Shown here: positions 10,301 to 20,873 of the stretch, in pieces | Layout of the letters: each line of letters begins with the position of its first letter | Numbering within the stretch: the first letter of the stretch is position 1 | Position numbers and translations under genes: made by a program | Notes under the pieces: model-generated | Told to the model about the DNA's origin: nothing | Database searches by the model: none | What the model saw: the letters and a program-made list of their open reading frames with translations, nothing else | DNA from: Flammeovirgaceae bacterium | Lineage (GTDB): Bacteria > Bacteroidota > Bacteroidia > Cytophagales > Cyclobacteriaceae | Reading direction: 5' to 3' | DNA: 64,000 bases | Assembly (NCBI GenBank): GCA_016709845.1 | Contig: JADJMA010000024.1 | Location: 1-64,000 of the forward strand

Positions 10301-11079
10301 TTATGGAAACAAAGGTTTCTGTTGAGTTCGGAAAACATTAAGCTTGATCGGGTCTTGTTTGAAAAGTTGCACTAAAATAAGATAAAGTTCAGGTTGCGTT
10401 TGTTGAAAAGGTTGTGGGCGCTCAAAAAAATTCTCGACTGCTATAGCGAAAAACTCTTCGATGTTACTAAAAGCATAAGGACGGAAAAATGTACTTCATT
10501 GGCTGCCAGATTTTCCATTTCACGTTCGGCATATCGTTCAAACTGTTCTACTAATTCCGGAGCTAATATATTGTAGCTATCCACCAGTTTATGTTCCAGC
10601 CACAAGGCATGCGCAAATTCATGAAGCAGCAAATTAATGCCATCATGTTCATAGTGTAGTCCTTCAACAATCCCTCGCCAGCTAAACACAATGGTTTGCA
10701 AACCCGGATTGACTTCTCCTTTATGTCTTCGCTTTGTAATTCGTGAATTATAGTAGTCAGGATAAACAATAATTCGCTTGAATAGAGATAATCCCTTTGA
10801 TGGAAGAAATAAAAGAAGTTGAGCGGCAGCACACGAGATAATCGCCTTCATAGCCCGTGTCAACTTTAATTTCTCCCGGGGCACAAACTCAAAATACTCG
10901 TAATGATCGCGGGCCGATCGCAAAAATTTCATCTTATGTGCCCAGGGCAAAGCCGTGTAATACACATAGCGATGATTAAGAAATCGATGAAAGATAGGGC
11001 CATAATAAAAACGAAAGCGCAACTCCTGATATCCCGCATACAGAAGTCGCGCTACAGCTGCCAGTATAGCAGCCCACAT
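10301..11079 (-). CDS. mtfA: Zinc-dependent peptidase, MtfA family, with one frameshift
   Basis: The protein has an N-terminal hydrophobic segment and the zinc motif HEFAH (153-157) within LLHEFAHALWLEHK, followed by a downstream glutamate. This matches the MtfA/DUF980 peptidase family, named for binding the Mlc regulator in E. coli. At about 10487 a T run (coding strand) is one base short. Past it the frame continues as VHFFRPYAFSNIEEFFAIA to a TAA at 10301, giving the family's usual ~260 residues. The role in Bacteroidota is unknown. Confidence 0.8.
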
Positions 11080-11080
11080 A

Positions 11081-12621
11081 TTAAATTTTCTTTAACAATC
11101 CAGCCATCGAAACGGAATCCTGAATAATTGATTTCACGGAATTGATTGCTACGCGCTCTTGTTTCATAGTGTCGCGATCACGAATCGTTACCGTATTATC
11201 CTCAAGCGTTTGATGATCAATGGTAACACAATAAGGAGTACCAATAGCATCCTGCCTGCGGTATCGTTTGCCGATAGCATCTTTCTCTTCGTAAAAGCAA
11301 CGAAAATCAAATTTTAGCAACTCCATAATTTCGTGTGCCTTTTCGGGCAAGCCATCTTTTTCATTAATGGAAGTATAGCCACTTTATTTGGCGCCAAAGC
11401 AGCCGGAATTTTTAATACAACCCGATCGCTTCCATCTTCCAGTTTTTCTTCCTTGTAAGAAGAAGCTAATACAGAAAGAAACATCCGATCGAGACCTACG
11501 GAAGTTTCCACTACATACGGAATGTAGTTTTGATTGTCCTCCGAATCGAAATACTGTAATTTCTTACCAGAGAATTTTTCGTGGCTCTTCAGATCAAAAT
11601 CCGTACGCGAATGGATTCCTTCCAATTCGCGAAAGCCCATGGGAAAGTTAAATTGAATGTCGCATGCAGCGTTTGCATAATGAGCCAGATTTAAGTGATC
11701 ATGGTACCTGTAGTTTTCAGAACCCAGCCCCAATGCCTGATGCCATTGAAGTCGTTTCTCTTTCCAGTATTCGTACCATTTCATTTCCTCACCGGGTTTA
11801 ACAAAAAATTGCATTTCCATCTGTTCAAACTCGCGCATTCTGAAAATAAACTGGCGTGCTACGATTTCATTACGAAAAGCTTTTCCGATTTGCGCGATGC
11901 CAAAAGGTATTTTCATACGACCGGTTTTTTGCACATTCAAAAAGTTAACGAATATGCCTTGTGCGGTTTCGGGTCTTAGATAAATTTTATTGGCATCATC
12001 TGCCACGGAACCCATTTCGGTTGAAAACATGAGATTAAACTGGCGCACGTCTGTCCAGTTTTTAGTGCCCGAGATAGGGTCCGCAATTTCCAGATCAACA
12101 ATCAATTGTTTTAAGTCGACCATATCTCCTCGACCCAATGAATCTTTCATGCGTGCGTTTATGTCGTCAATCTTTTTTTGATACTCCACGACACGGGCAT
12201 TTGTGCTTAAAAACATCGTCCGGTCAAAATTCTCGAATCGTTTAGCGGCCTTCTCAACTTCTTTTTCAATTTTCTCTTCGAGTTTCTCGATAACACCTTC
12301 AATCAATTGATCGGCCCGATAGCGCTTTTTCGAATCTTTGTTATCAACCATAGGGTCGTTAAAAGCATCCACGTGGCCCGAAGCTTTCCAGATAGTGGGG
12401 TGCATGAAAATTGCCGAATCGATCCCCACAATATTATCATGAAGCAGCGTCATAAATTTCCACCAATATTCTTTGAGGTTGTTTTTTAGTTCTGAGCCGT
12501 TCTGACCATAATCGTAGACCGCACTAAGGCCATCGTAGATTTCGCTGGAAGGGAAAACAAAACCATACTCCTTTGCATGGGAGATTACATTTTTAAATAG
12601 ATTATCTTCTTGATTTGCCAT
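11081..12621 (-). CDS. glyS: Glycyl-tRNA synthetase (alpha2 type), one frameshift
   Basis: Class II synthetase charging tRNA-Gly. Visible motifs are RPETAQGIFVNF, motif 2 (IGKAFRNEIVARQFIFRMREFEQ) and motif 3 (ETSVGLDRMFL), followed by the anticodon-binding domain. About 513 residues fits the dimeric eukaryote-like form used by Bacteroidota. The frame breaks near 11363 where an A run should be one longer (MKKDGLPEKAHE restored). The start is taken at MANQEDNLF (12621); an upstream codon at 12630 is less likely. The MtfA-like gene follows after one base. Confidence 0.93.
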
Positions 12622-12677
12622 AAGCCGCAAAGATAGAAATTAGTGGCTAGCCTGTAGAAAAAATTAATAAAATGAAG

Positions 12678-13918
12678 TTAAGCTGGAAGGGTGATGGTAA
12701 ATACGGATCCTTTGCCAAATTCCGATTCAAAGGAAATCTGACCTTCAAGTTTATCCGCTGCTTCCTTAGCAATATAGAGCCCTAAACCCGAACCGGTGGA
12801 CATATCGGTTGCACGGTAAAACATGTCGAAAATTTTAGTCTGGTATTCAGCTTGAATGCCGATGCCATTGTCTTCAATTTGTATCAGATTTTTATTTTCG
12901 CGCGCAGCTACCCTTATTCTTAAAAACGGTTTCGGCTTTGAAAAATCCTGATACTTAAACCCGTTTGCTATGAGATTATTTAAAATAACCCGTAACCGGG
13001 ATTCATCCGTTTTAATTCGGAAGGATTCATTTACATGGACTTCAATCTCAACTTTGTTAATATCAATTGAATATTTGAGGGTGTTTACTACTTCATGAAT
13101 AACTTTTTTATTGGCACCTCTGTCATGTTCACATTAAGCCGCGCATTTCTGGAATACTCAACAATTTCTTTGATATAATTATCCATGACCCCAACTCTTT
13201 CCTGCATTAAGCGCAGATAGTTTTGCGCTCCATCCGGATCGAGTTGGGCCAGATTTATTAAGCCCGCCATGGAGGTAAGTGGGGCACGCAAATCGTGCGA
13301 AGCACTGTAAACAAAGCGATCCAGTTCCTGATTTGTTTTAATCAGTTCTCTGTTTTTTGTCAGAATGTTCTTTTCGGAAGATGTAACCATTCGATCGAAA
13401 AAAATAATAATCAATAACCCCATAATCAGCACGATCAGAAAGCTGACAATGAGATAAAAATGCGCCTGATTAGGAATAAATTCTTTTGGCTTAAATATGG
13501 CGATAAGAAAGAGGGTGAAACTTAATAGGGTAAATCCAATTCCTAAAAACTTTTCGCGGTAGCCAAACACAGCCAAGGCGCCCAGGCTACTGAGAATAAA
13601 ATATAAGTACGAACCGGTTTGAAGTGGATCGAGGTCAATGACAGAAAAATAAAAAGCAAAAAAATTACAGCGCAGCAGGTGTATGATAATAGCCGTATTC
13701 ACGTATTGCCACCGTAGTAGAAAAAGGCAAAACCCGCAAATCAAAAATCCGATAAATAGCGAGCCTGGTTTGCCTTCGTGATTAAATAAATTAGTTATGA
13801 AATAAAATAAGTCAACGCCCAAATACATAACAATAAGGTAGGCGCCAAGAATTATCTTTCTCTTCTCGCTTTCCGTTTCAAGAACCCTGTCTTTAAGAAC
13901 AAAACTTTGAATATTCAT
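12678..13918 (-). CDS. Membrane sensor histidine kinase, one frameshift
   Basis: About six membrane helices (residues ~25-190) lead into a dimerisation/H-box FVYSASHDLRAPLTSM. After a frameshift near 13105 (coding A run one short) the ATPase domain follows: N-box NNLIANGFKY, G1 IEDNGIGI and F/G2 MFYRATDMSTGSGLGLYIAKE, ending PA at 12678. It is a close paralogue of the next upstream gene (13923-15197), four bases away, and of the kinase at 30258. No response regulator is adjacent, so it may signal to a distant partner. Confidence 0.85.
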
Positions 13919-13922
13919 GCTG

Positions 13923-15197
13923 TTAATTTGGAAGCCAAACTGAAAATGTAGAGCCCTTTGTGGATGCCGAGCGAAGTTGAATTGTACCTTTCAATTTAGC
14001 TAGCGTTTCCTGAACAATATAGAGACCTAATCCTGAACCCTGAGATTTTTCGGAAGCGCGATAAAACATTTCAAAGACTTTGGGCTGGTGTTCAGTCGCA
14101 ATCCCCAATCCATTGTCTTCAATATCGATTCGAATCATATGCCCTTCTACCTGTGCCTTTATATATACTTCGGGATGTTCTTTTTGTGGATCATGATATT
14201 TAAAAGCATTGCTTATGAGGTTGTTCAGTACAACTTTCAATCGGGTAGTATCTGAAATAATCGCCAAATCAGGCGCAATGTCTAACCGCACATAAATTTC
14301 CTCCATGCCCTCGGCAAACTTCAAATCGTCTACGATTTCCTTTATAAAAAGAAGGAGAGCAAATTGTTCTTGCCTAACTTCCTGTCTGGTATTTCTCGAA
14401 AAATCAATAATTTCTTTAATAAAGCCATCCAGGTTGTTAACACGCTGGCGCATTAAATCCAGGCATTGTTTTACCTCTGTAGGATCAGATGTTTTGTGAG
14501 CCACTTCAACCAATCCCAGCAGGGAACTCAGCGGAGCTCTTAAATCGTGGGAAGCACTATAAACAAATCGATCCAATTCCCGGTTTGTCTTTGCTAGCAA
14601 ATCATTTTTAGCCAGCAATTCTTTTTCTGCAGATTGATTAACCTCAATTAAGAAATAAAGAAGTGCTATGCCGGTGATTAGCGACATTGTAAAATTTATT
14701 GCAAAATTTATTTGAACATACTCTTGGGTAAGAACGCGCGCAGGTCTAATTGAAATGTTGAACCAATAAGACAGAAAAAACAGAATAAAGGCTAACAGCG
14801 CAAACATGCCGGCCAGGATTTTATCTTTATACCCAAACAAAGCAAACCCTGAAATACCTGAAATAATAAAAAGCATATAAATACCTGTTTGATTGCTACC
14901 GCCCGCGGCAAACAGAAAAATAATAAGATTGATCAACGAGAGAAACAGAATGTTTGCCAACTTGTATTTACGCTTCCTGTTTAAAATAAAGGTTATGATA
15001 CTTGTGACAATAACTGCCACGTAGTATGGTTCATTTCCTTGGATATTACTTAGCCAATCGGTGATTAAATAAACGATACCTACCAAAATAGAAACAACGA
15101 TAAGGTGGCCGCGCAAAAGCGCGTTCTTATAATCCACCCACGAGGATATATAGGTACCTTTACCTATGACTAAATCTCTAAAACCCGAACCAGACAT
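13923..15197 (-). CDS. Membrane sensor histidine kinase
   Basis: This is an intact 424-residue paralogue of its downstream neighbour. It has about six hydrophobic helices (residues ~25-185), then FVYSASHDLRAPLSSLLGL (phospho-acceptor histidine), NNLISNAFKYHD, IEDNGLGIA and MFYRASEKSQGSGLGLYIVQE. There is no extracellular sensing domain, so the signal may be sensed in or through the membrane. The pair looks like a tandem duplication. Confidence 0.88.
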   Translation of the reverse strand: MSGSGFRDLVIGKGTYISSWVDYKNALLRGHLIVVSILVGIVYLITDWLSNIQGNEPYYVAVIVTSIITFILNRKRKYKLANILFLSLINLIIFLFAAGGSNQTGIYMLFIISGISGFALFGYKDKILAGMFALLAFILFFLSYWFNISIRPARVLTQEYVQINFAINFTMSLITGIALLYFLIEVNQSAEKELLAKNDLLAKTNRELDRFVYSASHDLRAPLSSLLGLVEVAHKTSDPTEVKQCLDLMRQRVNNLDGFIKEIIDFSRNTRQEVRQEQFALLLFIKEIVDDLKFAEGMEEIYVRLDIAPDLAIISDTTRLKVVLNNLISNAFKYHDPQKEHPEVYIKAQVEGHMIRIDIEDNGLGIATEHQPKVFEMFYRASEKSQGSGLGLYIVQETLAKLKGTIQLRSASTKGSTFSVWLPN

Positions 15198-15278
15198 TAT
15201 AAGCGCTAAATAGGTCTAAAAATCCCAAGATAAAACCAATTTACTTACCTGCCGCGCAAATGTTTATTCAGCGGTTTA

Positions 15279-15930
15279 TCAAACCATAGCTTCCTTGAGA
15301 AAGTCATTAAGCGGCTTAAGCGTCTTGGCGGCCAATGCTATCTTTTTAACGAAATCTTTACTGGTAACTTCTTTATCCGTAAAGTTATGCGATACAATAA
15401 AGCTCTTATGCCTAAGTAGATCGATGTGCGGATGATCTTTGGGGTAACCCCTGGGAGCTGTTTTCAGTTTATCGAAAGCGCCTAAGGCTGGAAAAAGCTT
15501 TTTAAATTTTTTGTCATTCAGGATCTTTAGAAAACCCTTTGTATTGTAGTCAATCTCCTGTCTGATTTTGGCCAGGCTTTCATTGTCGGGCATGTAAATA
15601 CCTCCGGCAACAAAGCTTTTTCCGGGTTCAAGATGAAGGTAATAGCCTGGCTCTTGCTCCATTTTACCATGAGCCGAAATTCCCGCACCCATATTTACCT
15701 TATACGGTCTCTTATCTTTACTGAAACGTACATCCCGATAAATTCTAAAGCCAAGCTTACGCGGATTGAGACCAGCCAAACTATCATCGAACTTTAACAA
15801 CTCTTTATGAAGAGCCTCCAAAAAATCCTCAAAACCAGATTTTATTATAAGATATCGAGGCTTTTTTTTCAAACCATTCGTGATTGTTATTTTTTGCAAT
15901 GCTTTTAAGAAATTTTAAAAGATCATCCAT
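15279..15930 (-). CDS. DUF2461 family protein, one frameshift
   Basis: The central and C-terminal parts show the DUF2461 (TIGR02453) signature: FRIYRDVRFSKDKRPYK, then GYYLHLEPGKSFVAGGIYMP. The N-terminus MDDLLKFLKSIAKNNNHEWF starts at ATG 15930 and is separated by a coding run of eight A near 15855 that should be seven. The restored protein is about 217 residues, the usual length. The function of the family is not established. Confidence 0.82.
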
Positions 15931-15942
15931 AAGGTTCTAAAA

Positions 15943-16218
15943 CTAAAATTGAGTTGGTAGTGAAATTGAATTGGAGTAGATCGTTTCGTTTTTACTTGAA
16001 ATAGGTAATGGTTCTTTGCACTTGCAATAAAACACCAATCCTTTATAGGAAGTAAGATGTAAATACTGAGTAGTAAAAAGTCCGATTTTCGAAACGACAA
16101 TTATCAAGTTCTCATTTTCATTTATTAGCTTTCCAAAATCCTCCTTAGTAAGTTGAACAAATACGCCATTCATTTTAAGTGCTTGTTGAATATCCCTGCG
16201 ATTTGAAATAGGTATCAT
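15943..16218 (-). CDS. Small conserved-looking protein of unknown function
   Basis: A 91-residue ORF starting MIPISNRRDIQQALKMNGVF lies in the 16-base-to-12-base gap between murF and the DUF2461 gene, on the same strand. It has balanced protein-like composition, an acidic/hydrophobic middle (LINENENLIIVVSK) and a CKCKEP pair of cysteines. I do not recognise the family. Tight packing with its neighbours argues that it is real. Confidence 0.55.
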   Translation of the reverse strand: MIPISNRRDIQQALKMNGVFVQLTKEDFGKLINENENLIIVVSKIGLFTTQYLHLTSYKGLVFYCKCKEPLPISSKNETIYSNSISLPTQF

Positions 16219-16234
16219 ATAATTATTTCTTTTG

Positions 16235-17518
16235 TTAAAGATATTCTACAGCTGATTCCAGGCCCATGCCGCGCGAAGCTTTGATTAGAATAGTCGCATT
16301 CTGAATCAGATTTGTTTTTAGTAATTCCAAAAGAGCTTCTTTGGTTTCAAAATAGTGCGCCTCCGGATACGCCCTTTTAGCCGATGACATTAGTTTGCCG
16401 CATAGATACACATCATCAAAATTATTTTTGAGAAGCAACTCACCCATTTTTTTATGTTCCGATTCAGCCTCACCTTCCAATTCAAACATGTCGCCTAAAA
16501 TCACCACCTTTCTTAAAGCCTTCATGGCGGCCAGATTATTAATGGCTGCTTCCATCGAACTTGGGTTGGCATTATAAGCATCCAAAATAATAGTATTGGA
16601 TCCCTTCTCTATTATCTGCGACCGCATGTTGCCCGGTACGTACTCCGCAATTGCCCCGTTTGCCTCTTTAGCCGAAACACCAAAAAACTTTCCAATACAA
16701 AGTGCCGCTAAAATATTTTCAAAATTATAGGTGCCCACTAATTGGGTTTGCACGATTTCACCATTCTCAGCTTCAAATCGAATAAAGGGTTCGGCATCAA
16801 CAAACCTTGCCGAGTAATAATCGCCCTGCGAAGAATAAAAATAGGGTTCGCTAAACCGCTTGGCCATGTTTGCGAGAATTTGATTTTGCGAATTGATAAA
16901 CACGGTACCCTTGTTCACAATCAAATGCTGATACAATTCTGACTTGCCGCGAATAATATTTTCAAATCCACCAAAAGTGCCAATGTGCGCTTTGCCAATA
17001 TTGGTGATAAAACCATGGGTCGGGTTAGCAATCGAGCAAAGCAGGGCGATCTCACCAACATGATTTGCCCCCATTTCAATAACTGCAATTTCAGTTTGCC
17101 GGGTAATGCTCAATACCGAAAGTGGAACCCCGATATGATTATTCAAATTACCCTTGGTGGCATAAACATGAAATTTTTTTCCAAGCACGGCATTCAATAA
17201 TTCCTTGCTGGTTGTTTTCCCGTTAGAACCCGTAAGTCCGATGATCGGAATAGTTAGTTGCTTGCGATGATGCCGCGCGAGATCCTGCAATGCGGCAAGC
17301 ACATCGTTAACTAAGATACATCGTGGATCGTTGGCATGCGCAGGCTCATCCACCACCACATAGCGGGCTCCTTTCTCTAAAGCCTGGGTAGCAAATTCAT
17401 TGGCGTTAAATTTATCTCCGCGCAAAGCAAAGAAAATTGAGTCCTTTGAAATCTGCCGTGTATCGGTAGAAATTTTTTCGGTTTCGATGAATTTCTCGTA
17501 GAGCTTCTCAGTTTGCAT
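16235..17518 (-). CDS. murF: UDP-N-acetylmuramoyl-tripeptide--D-alanyl-D-alanine ligase
   Basis: Adds the D-Ala-D-Ala dipeptide to the UDP-MurNAc-tripeptide in cytoplasmic peptidoglycan precursor synthesis. The 427-residue protein carries the Mur-ligase ATP loop GLTGSNGKTT (94-103), the central VIEMGANHVGEI and the C-terminal ILDAYNANPSSM motif diagnostic of MurF. It is intact. It is divergent from the T9SS cargo gene at 17605, with a perfect inverted repeat between them. Confidence 0.95.
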   Translation of the reverse strand: MQTEKLYEKFIETEKISTDTRQISKDSIFFALRGDKFNANEFATQALEKGARYVVVDEPAHANDPRCILVNDVLAALQDLARHHRKQLTIPIIGLTGSNGKTTSKELLNAVLGKKFHVYATKGNLNNHIGVPLSVLSITRQTEIAVIEMGANHVGEIALLCSIANPTHGFITNIGKAHIGTFGGFENIIRGKSELYQHLIVNKGTVFINSQNQILANMAKRFSEPYFYSSQGDYYSARFVDAEPFIRFEAENGEIVQTQLVGTYNFENILAALCIGKFFGVSAKEANGAIAEYVPGNMRSQIIEKGSNTIILDAYNANPSSMEAAINNLAAMKALRKVVILGDMFELEGEAESEHKKMGELLLKNNFDDVYLCGKLMSSAKRAYPEAHYFETKEALLELLKTNLIQNATILIKASRGMGLESAVEYL

Positions 17519-17542
17519 GTCAGGATATCCGATCGGGTAAAG

Positions 17543-17560
17543 TATCTTGCAGGCAAGATA
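17543..17560. promoter_or_regulatory. Perfect inverted repeat between divergent murF and T9SS-cargo genes
   Basis: TATCTTGC (17543-17550) and GCAAGATA (17553-17560) are separated by two bases. Each arm resembles the Bacteroidota -7 element TAnnTTTG in its own direction, so the site could be an operator or a pair of back-to-back promoter elements. No protein is known to bind it. Confidence 0.35.
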
Positions 17561-17604
17561 ACAGTAGGTAGTGGGTGAACGTTATAGAAGGTAGTTTTTT
17601 TTAA

Positions 17605-19778
17605 ATGAGAACAGTCTGGCTCTTGCTTTTGTTTATAATTTCCTCTGGCGGATACGCACAATTTACGTATTCACTCGATCAAAGCATTCCGGTGGAGGTA
17701 AATGGAGAACCCCTTAAGCTTGCCTGGGCAGGCGGCCTAAACGCGGCACAAATTAACACCATGGATTTGAATGGGGACAACAAACAAGATCTTGTTGTCT
17801 TTGATCGTACCGCCAATAAAATTCTTACCTATGTTAATCAGGATAATAAGTATATCTATGCGCCTGAGTACGAAGAGCTATTTCCTGACCAGGTAAGCCA
17901 ATGGATGCTGCTGCGCGATTTTAATTGCGATGGCCGAAAAGATATTTTTACAAGCGACCCTTTTGGAATAATTGTATTTGTGAATACGACTAAGCCCGGA
18001 GAAAACCTTTCGTGGCGATATTACAATCCTGGGTTTCCCTTACTCACCAAAGGTTTTAGTGGCAACGTGAATCTTAAAGTCAACCCAGATGATATTCCAG
18101 CTATTGATGATATTGATGGGGATGGGGATTTGGATATTTTGAATGTGCGCTTTGTGGGGGTGGGCACGATAGAATGGCATAAGAATCTGAGTATCGAGCG
18201 AACCGGTACCTGCGATTCGCTGCAATTAGAACGCGTAACGCAATACTGGGGCAATATAGAAGAATGTACATGTGGTAAATTTGCTTTTGGTCAAACCTGC
18301 GCATCCCTACCCGGAGGCCGCACGCAACATGTAGGTGGCAAAGTACTATTAACCATGGATTTGGATAATGATGGCGATCGGGAATTGCTCTTTTCGGAAG
18401 AAACGTGCTCGCGCATCTATATGCTGCAAAATAATGGAACTCCTCAGGATGCTTCCATGAACAGCGCGGTTTCCTTTCCTCCTTCAGCTCCTGTTAACTT
18501 TTAAATTTTCCCGGCTCCCTTTAGCGAGGATTTAGATTTCGATGGGTTAAATGATTTGGTGGCCTCTCCAAATATCTCTGCACGCACCTACCAATATGCT
18601 AACTTCAAAGAATCCCTTTGGTTTTATAAGAATACGGGTACTCGGCAACTCCCCAATTTCACTTTTCAAAAAACAAATTTTCTGCAGGACGACATGATTG
18701 AAGTAGGTGACAATGCGGTGCCGGCTTTTATAGATGCAGATGGTGATGGCGATCAGGACATGTTCATCAGCACATACATTAGTTCCAGTCTGGCAAGCTC
18801 AGTTTACTTCTACGAGAATATAGGTACCTCTTCAAATGCTAGTTTTAAATTAATAACTACCGATTTTAATAATCTTTCTTTCTCGAATTTATTTAATGTA
18901 AAAATCCAGTATGCCGATATTAATGGGGACGGAACCTTAGACTTTGTGTTTACCGGAACGGGTCTTCAGAACGGTCAAACACCATTGTTATACATCCCTA
19001 ACTTATCGACAACAGGGCTTAACATTTCAGGGCAAAGCATTCAATCGGCCAACTTCGAAATTAGTCAGACAGACAATGTATTAATGGTCGATGTAGATCT
19101 GGATGGAGTACAAGATATTTTGTTGGGCAAAAGTAACGGGGCCGTTGAGTATTGGAGAAACAATGGGCCGGCAGGGCAGTTTAACTATTTTTTACAAGAC
19201 GATAGTTTTTTAGGTTTGGGAACAAGCACCGATCGACAAAGCCCATCGATGGCGGCTGGGATCTGGATGCAGATGGGCGCAGCGATTTGATTTTAGGAAA
19301 TCAACGTGGTGAGCTCGCTATTTACGGAGACTTCCGCGCGCAGAACACAAATATTGCCGCCATAACAGATATTGTTTTCAATCCGATCACAGAAAAATAT
19401 TATTCCAAAAATCTAGGTGGAAGATGCTGGCCTACTGTTGTTAATCTTTTCAACAGTGATAAACCTGCTTTGGTTGTGGGCAACACGTTGGGCGGGGTAC
19501 TCATTTTGAAAAATGAAACCAGCAAAAATCTCCCTGAAAATCCAGTGGTTGATCTCTACCCTAATCCGGTTGAGAATACGGAAACGTTATATATTACAGC
19601 GGATCGAAATATGACGGTGCAATTTTATACCGCCTTGGGTCAAACCCTTTCAGAATCCTATTTTATCCCGGCCAATCAGCAATATCCGATACTACTTACA
19701 GGCTTATCGCCCGGTATTTATCTTGCACGATTTACCTACAACGGTAAAACTCTGGGCAAACGATTTATAATTTTTTAA
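17605..19778 (+). CDS. Secreted FG-GAP/VCBS repeat protein with T9SS sorting domain (one in-frame stop, one frameshift)
   Basis: The N-terminus MRTVWLLLLFIISSGGYAQF is a signal peptide. The body has repeated Asp-rich calcium-type loops (DLNGDNKQD, DIDGDGDLDI, DLDNDGDREL, DADGDGDQD), the signature of FG-GAP/VCBS propeller repeats. The last ~75 residues (NPVENTETLYI ... LSPGIYLARF ... KRFIIF) form a type A T9SS C-terminal domain, so it is exported and attached at or released from the surface. A TAA interrupts the frame at 18502-18504 with the same frame continuing, and a G run near 19259 is one short. About 724 residues in total. Confidence 0.82.
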
Positions 19779-19796
19779 AGCAAAGCTACTTTTACC

Positions 19797-20456
19797 ATGC
19801 ATTCTTTTGCTGTTATCTTCGACATGGATGGTGTACTGGTTGACACTAACCCGTATCATAAAATTTCCCTAAAGCAGTTTTGCACGCGCCACGGGTATGA
19901 ATTGAACGAAGAAGATCTGAATAATAAAATCTATGGCCGCACCAACAATGAATGGATCCGCAATCTATTTGGCTCATTACCAAAAGAAAGAATCTTAGAA
20001 CTAGGAGAAGAAAAAGAAGCCTTGTTTCGGTCTATTTATAAAGATGTTATCGAACCGTTGGCGGGATTAGATGAATTATTAAAGCGGCTAACACACGCGA
20101 GCATTCCTATTGCAATTGGTTCTTCAGCCCCGCGCAGCAATGTTGATTTTGTTCTTGAATCAACACGACTTAAAAAATATTTCAATATCATTCTCGATCA
20201 ATCGCATGTTGAACACGGTAAGCCCGATCCGGAAATATATTTGAAGGTAGCCGATCGGTTGGGCTTTGAACCTAAGCATTGCATTGTTTTTGAGGATTCT
20301 CTATCTGGAGTAGAAGCCGCCCAAAGAGCGGGCGCCAAAGTGGTTGGTGTTACGACTACCCATAATCGCAAGGAGTTGGCTCACACCGATTTTGTCATCC
20401 CTGATTTTACAGATTTGACGCCTGTCGGTCTCTATAATAGCGTTTTTAGAAGTTAA
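19797..20456 (+). CDS. HAD-superfamily phosphatase (beta-phosphoglucomutase-like)
   Basis: The 219-residue protein has HAD motif I DMDGVLVDT (near 9-17), motif II IGSSAPRS, a motif III lysine in HGKPDPEIY and motif IV VFEDSLSGVEAA. The order and C1 cap match the beta-phosphoglucomutase/phosphoglycolate phosphatase group. The substrate is not determinable. It lies 18 bases after the secreted protein gene, probably by chance rather than as a functional pair. Confidence 0.85.
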   Translation: MHSFAVIFDMDGVLVDTNPYHKISLKQFCTRHGYELNEEDLNNKIYGRTNNEWIRNLFGSLPKERILELGEEKEALFRSIYKDVIEPLAGLDELLKRLTHASIPIAIGSSAPRSNVDFVLESTRLKKYFNIILDQSHVEHGKPDPEIYLKVADRLGFEPKHCIVFEDSLSGVEAAQRAGAKVVGVTTTHNRKELAHTDFVIPDFTDLTPVGLYNSVFRS

Positions 20457-20575
20457 AAATGCTCGTTTTTTATTGTCAAAATGGCCTTTACAGGATTCAT
20501 TATCACATTTTTAGGCACACTTGCCAATATTTTAAGTTGGGCTTGGTTTATTAGGTCTCATTTCCCGATATTTGC

Positions 20576-20597
20576 AGTCCCTTTTTAAAGAGGGACT
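20576..20597 (+). promoter_or_regulatory. Leader hairpin upstream of rpmB
   Basis: AGTCCCT (20576-20582) pairs with AGGGACT (20591-20597) just upstream of the L28 start at 20615. The gap 20457-20614 otherwise shows no gene. A leader structure here could terminate the previous transcript or regulate the ribosomal-protein operon; the sequence alone does not decide. Confidence 0.35.
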
Positions 20598-20614
20598 AAA
20601 TCAAATACGCTTTT

Positions 20615-20853
20615 ATGGCACGAGTTTGTCAAGTTACTGGAAAAGACCTCAGGTAGGCAATAACGTTTCGCACGCGAATAATAAAACAAAGCGTAAATTC
20701 TATCCGAATGTACAGACTAAACGTTTTTTTATTCCTGAGGAAGATAAGTAGATAACGGTTAAGTTATGTACGAAAGCAATTAAGACTATGAATTTGAAGG
20801 GAAGCACGGCTGTGTTGAAAGATGCAAAGGCCAAGGGTACTCTTTCAATCTAA
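20615..20853 (+). CDS. rpmB: 50S ribosomal protein L28 (one frameshift and one in-frame TAG)
   Basis: MARVCQVTGK at the start, then VGNNVSHANNKTKRKFYPN and STAVLKDAKAKGTLSI at the end, identify bacterial L28. The A run at 20641-20644 needs one more A to give TGKRPQVG. A TAG at 20749-20751 sits where family members have tryptophan (EEDKW). Both defects in an essential ribosomal protein point to sequence errors. It is followed by L33 and DUF4295 in the usual Bacteroidota order. Confidence 0.9.
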
Positions 20854-20873
20854 AAATTTAATAATCTGCTAGT

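Noticed and set aside
17605..19778. Treating the T9SS cargo gene as three separate genes
   Set aside because: The pieces share one repeat architecture from signal peptide to sorting domain, and the joins are one stop and one single-base slip.
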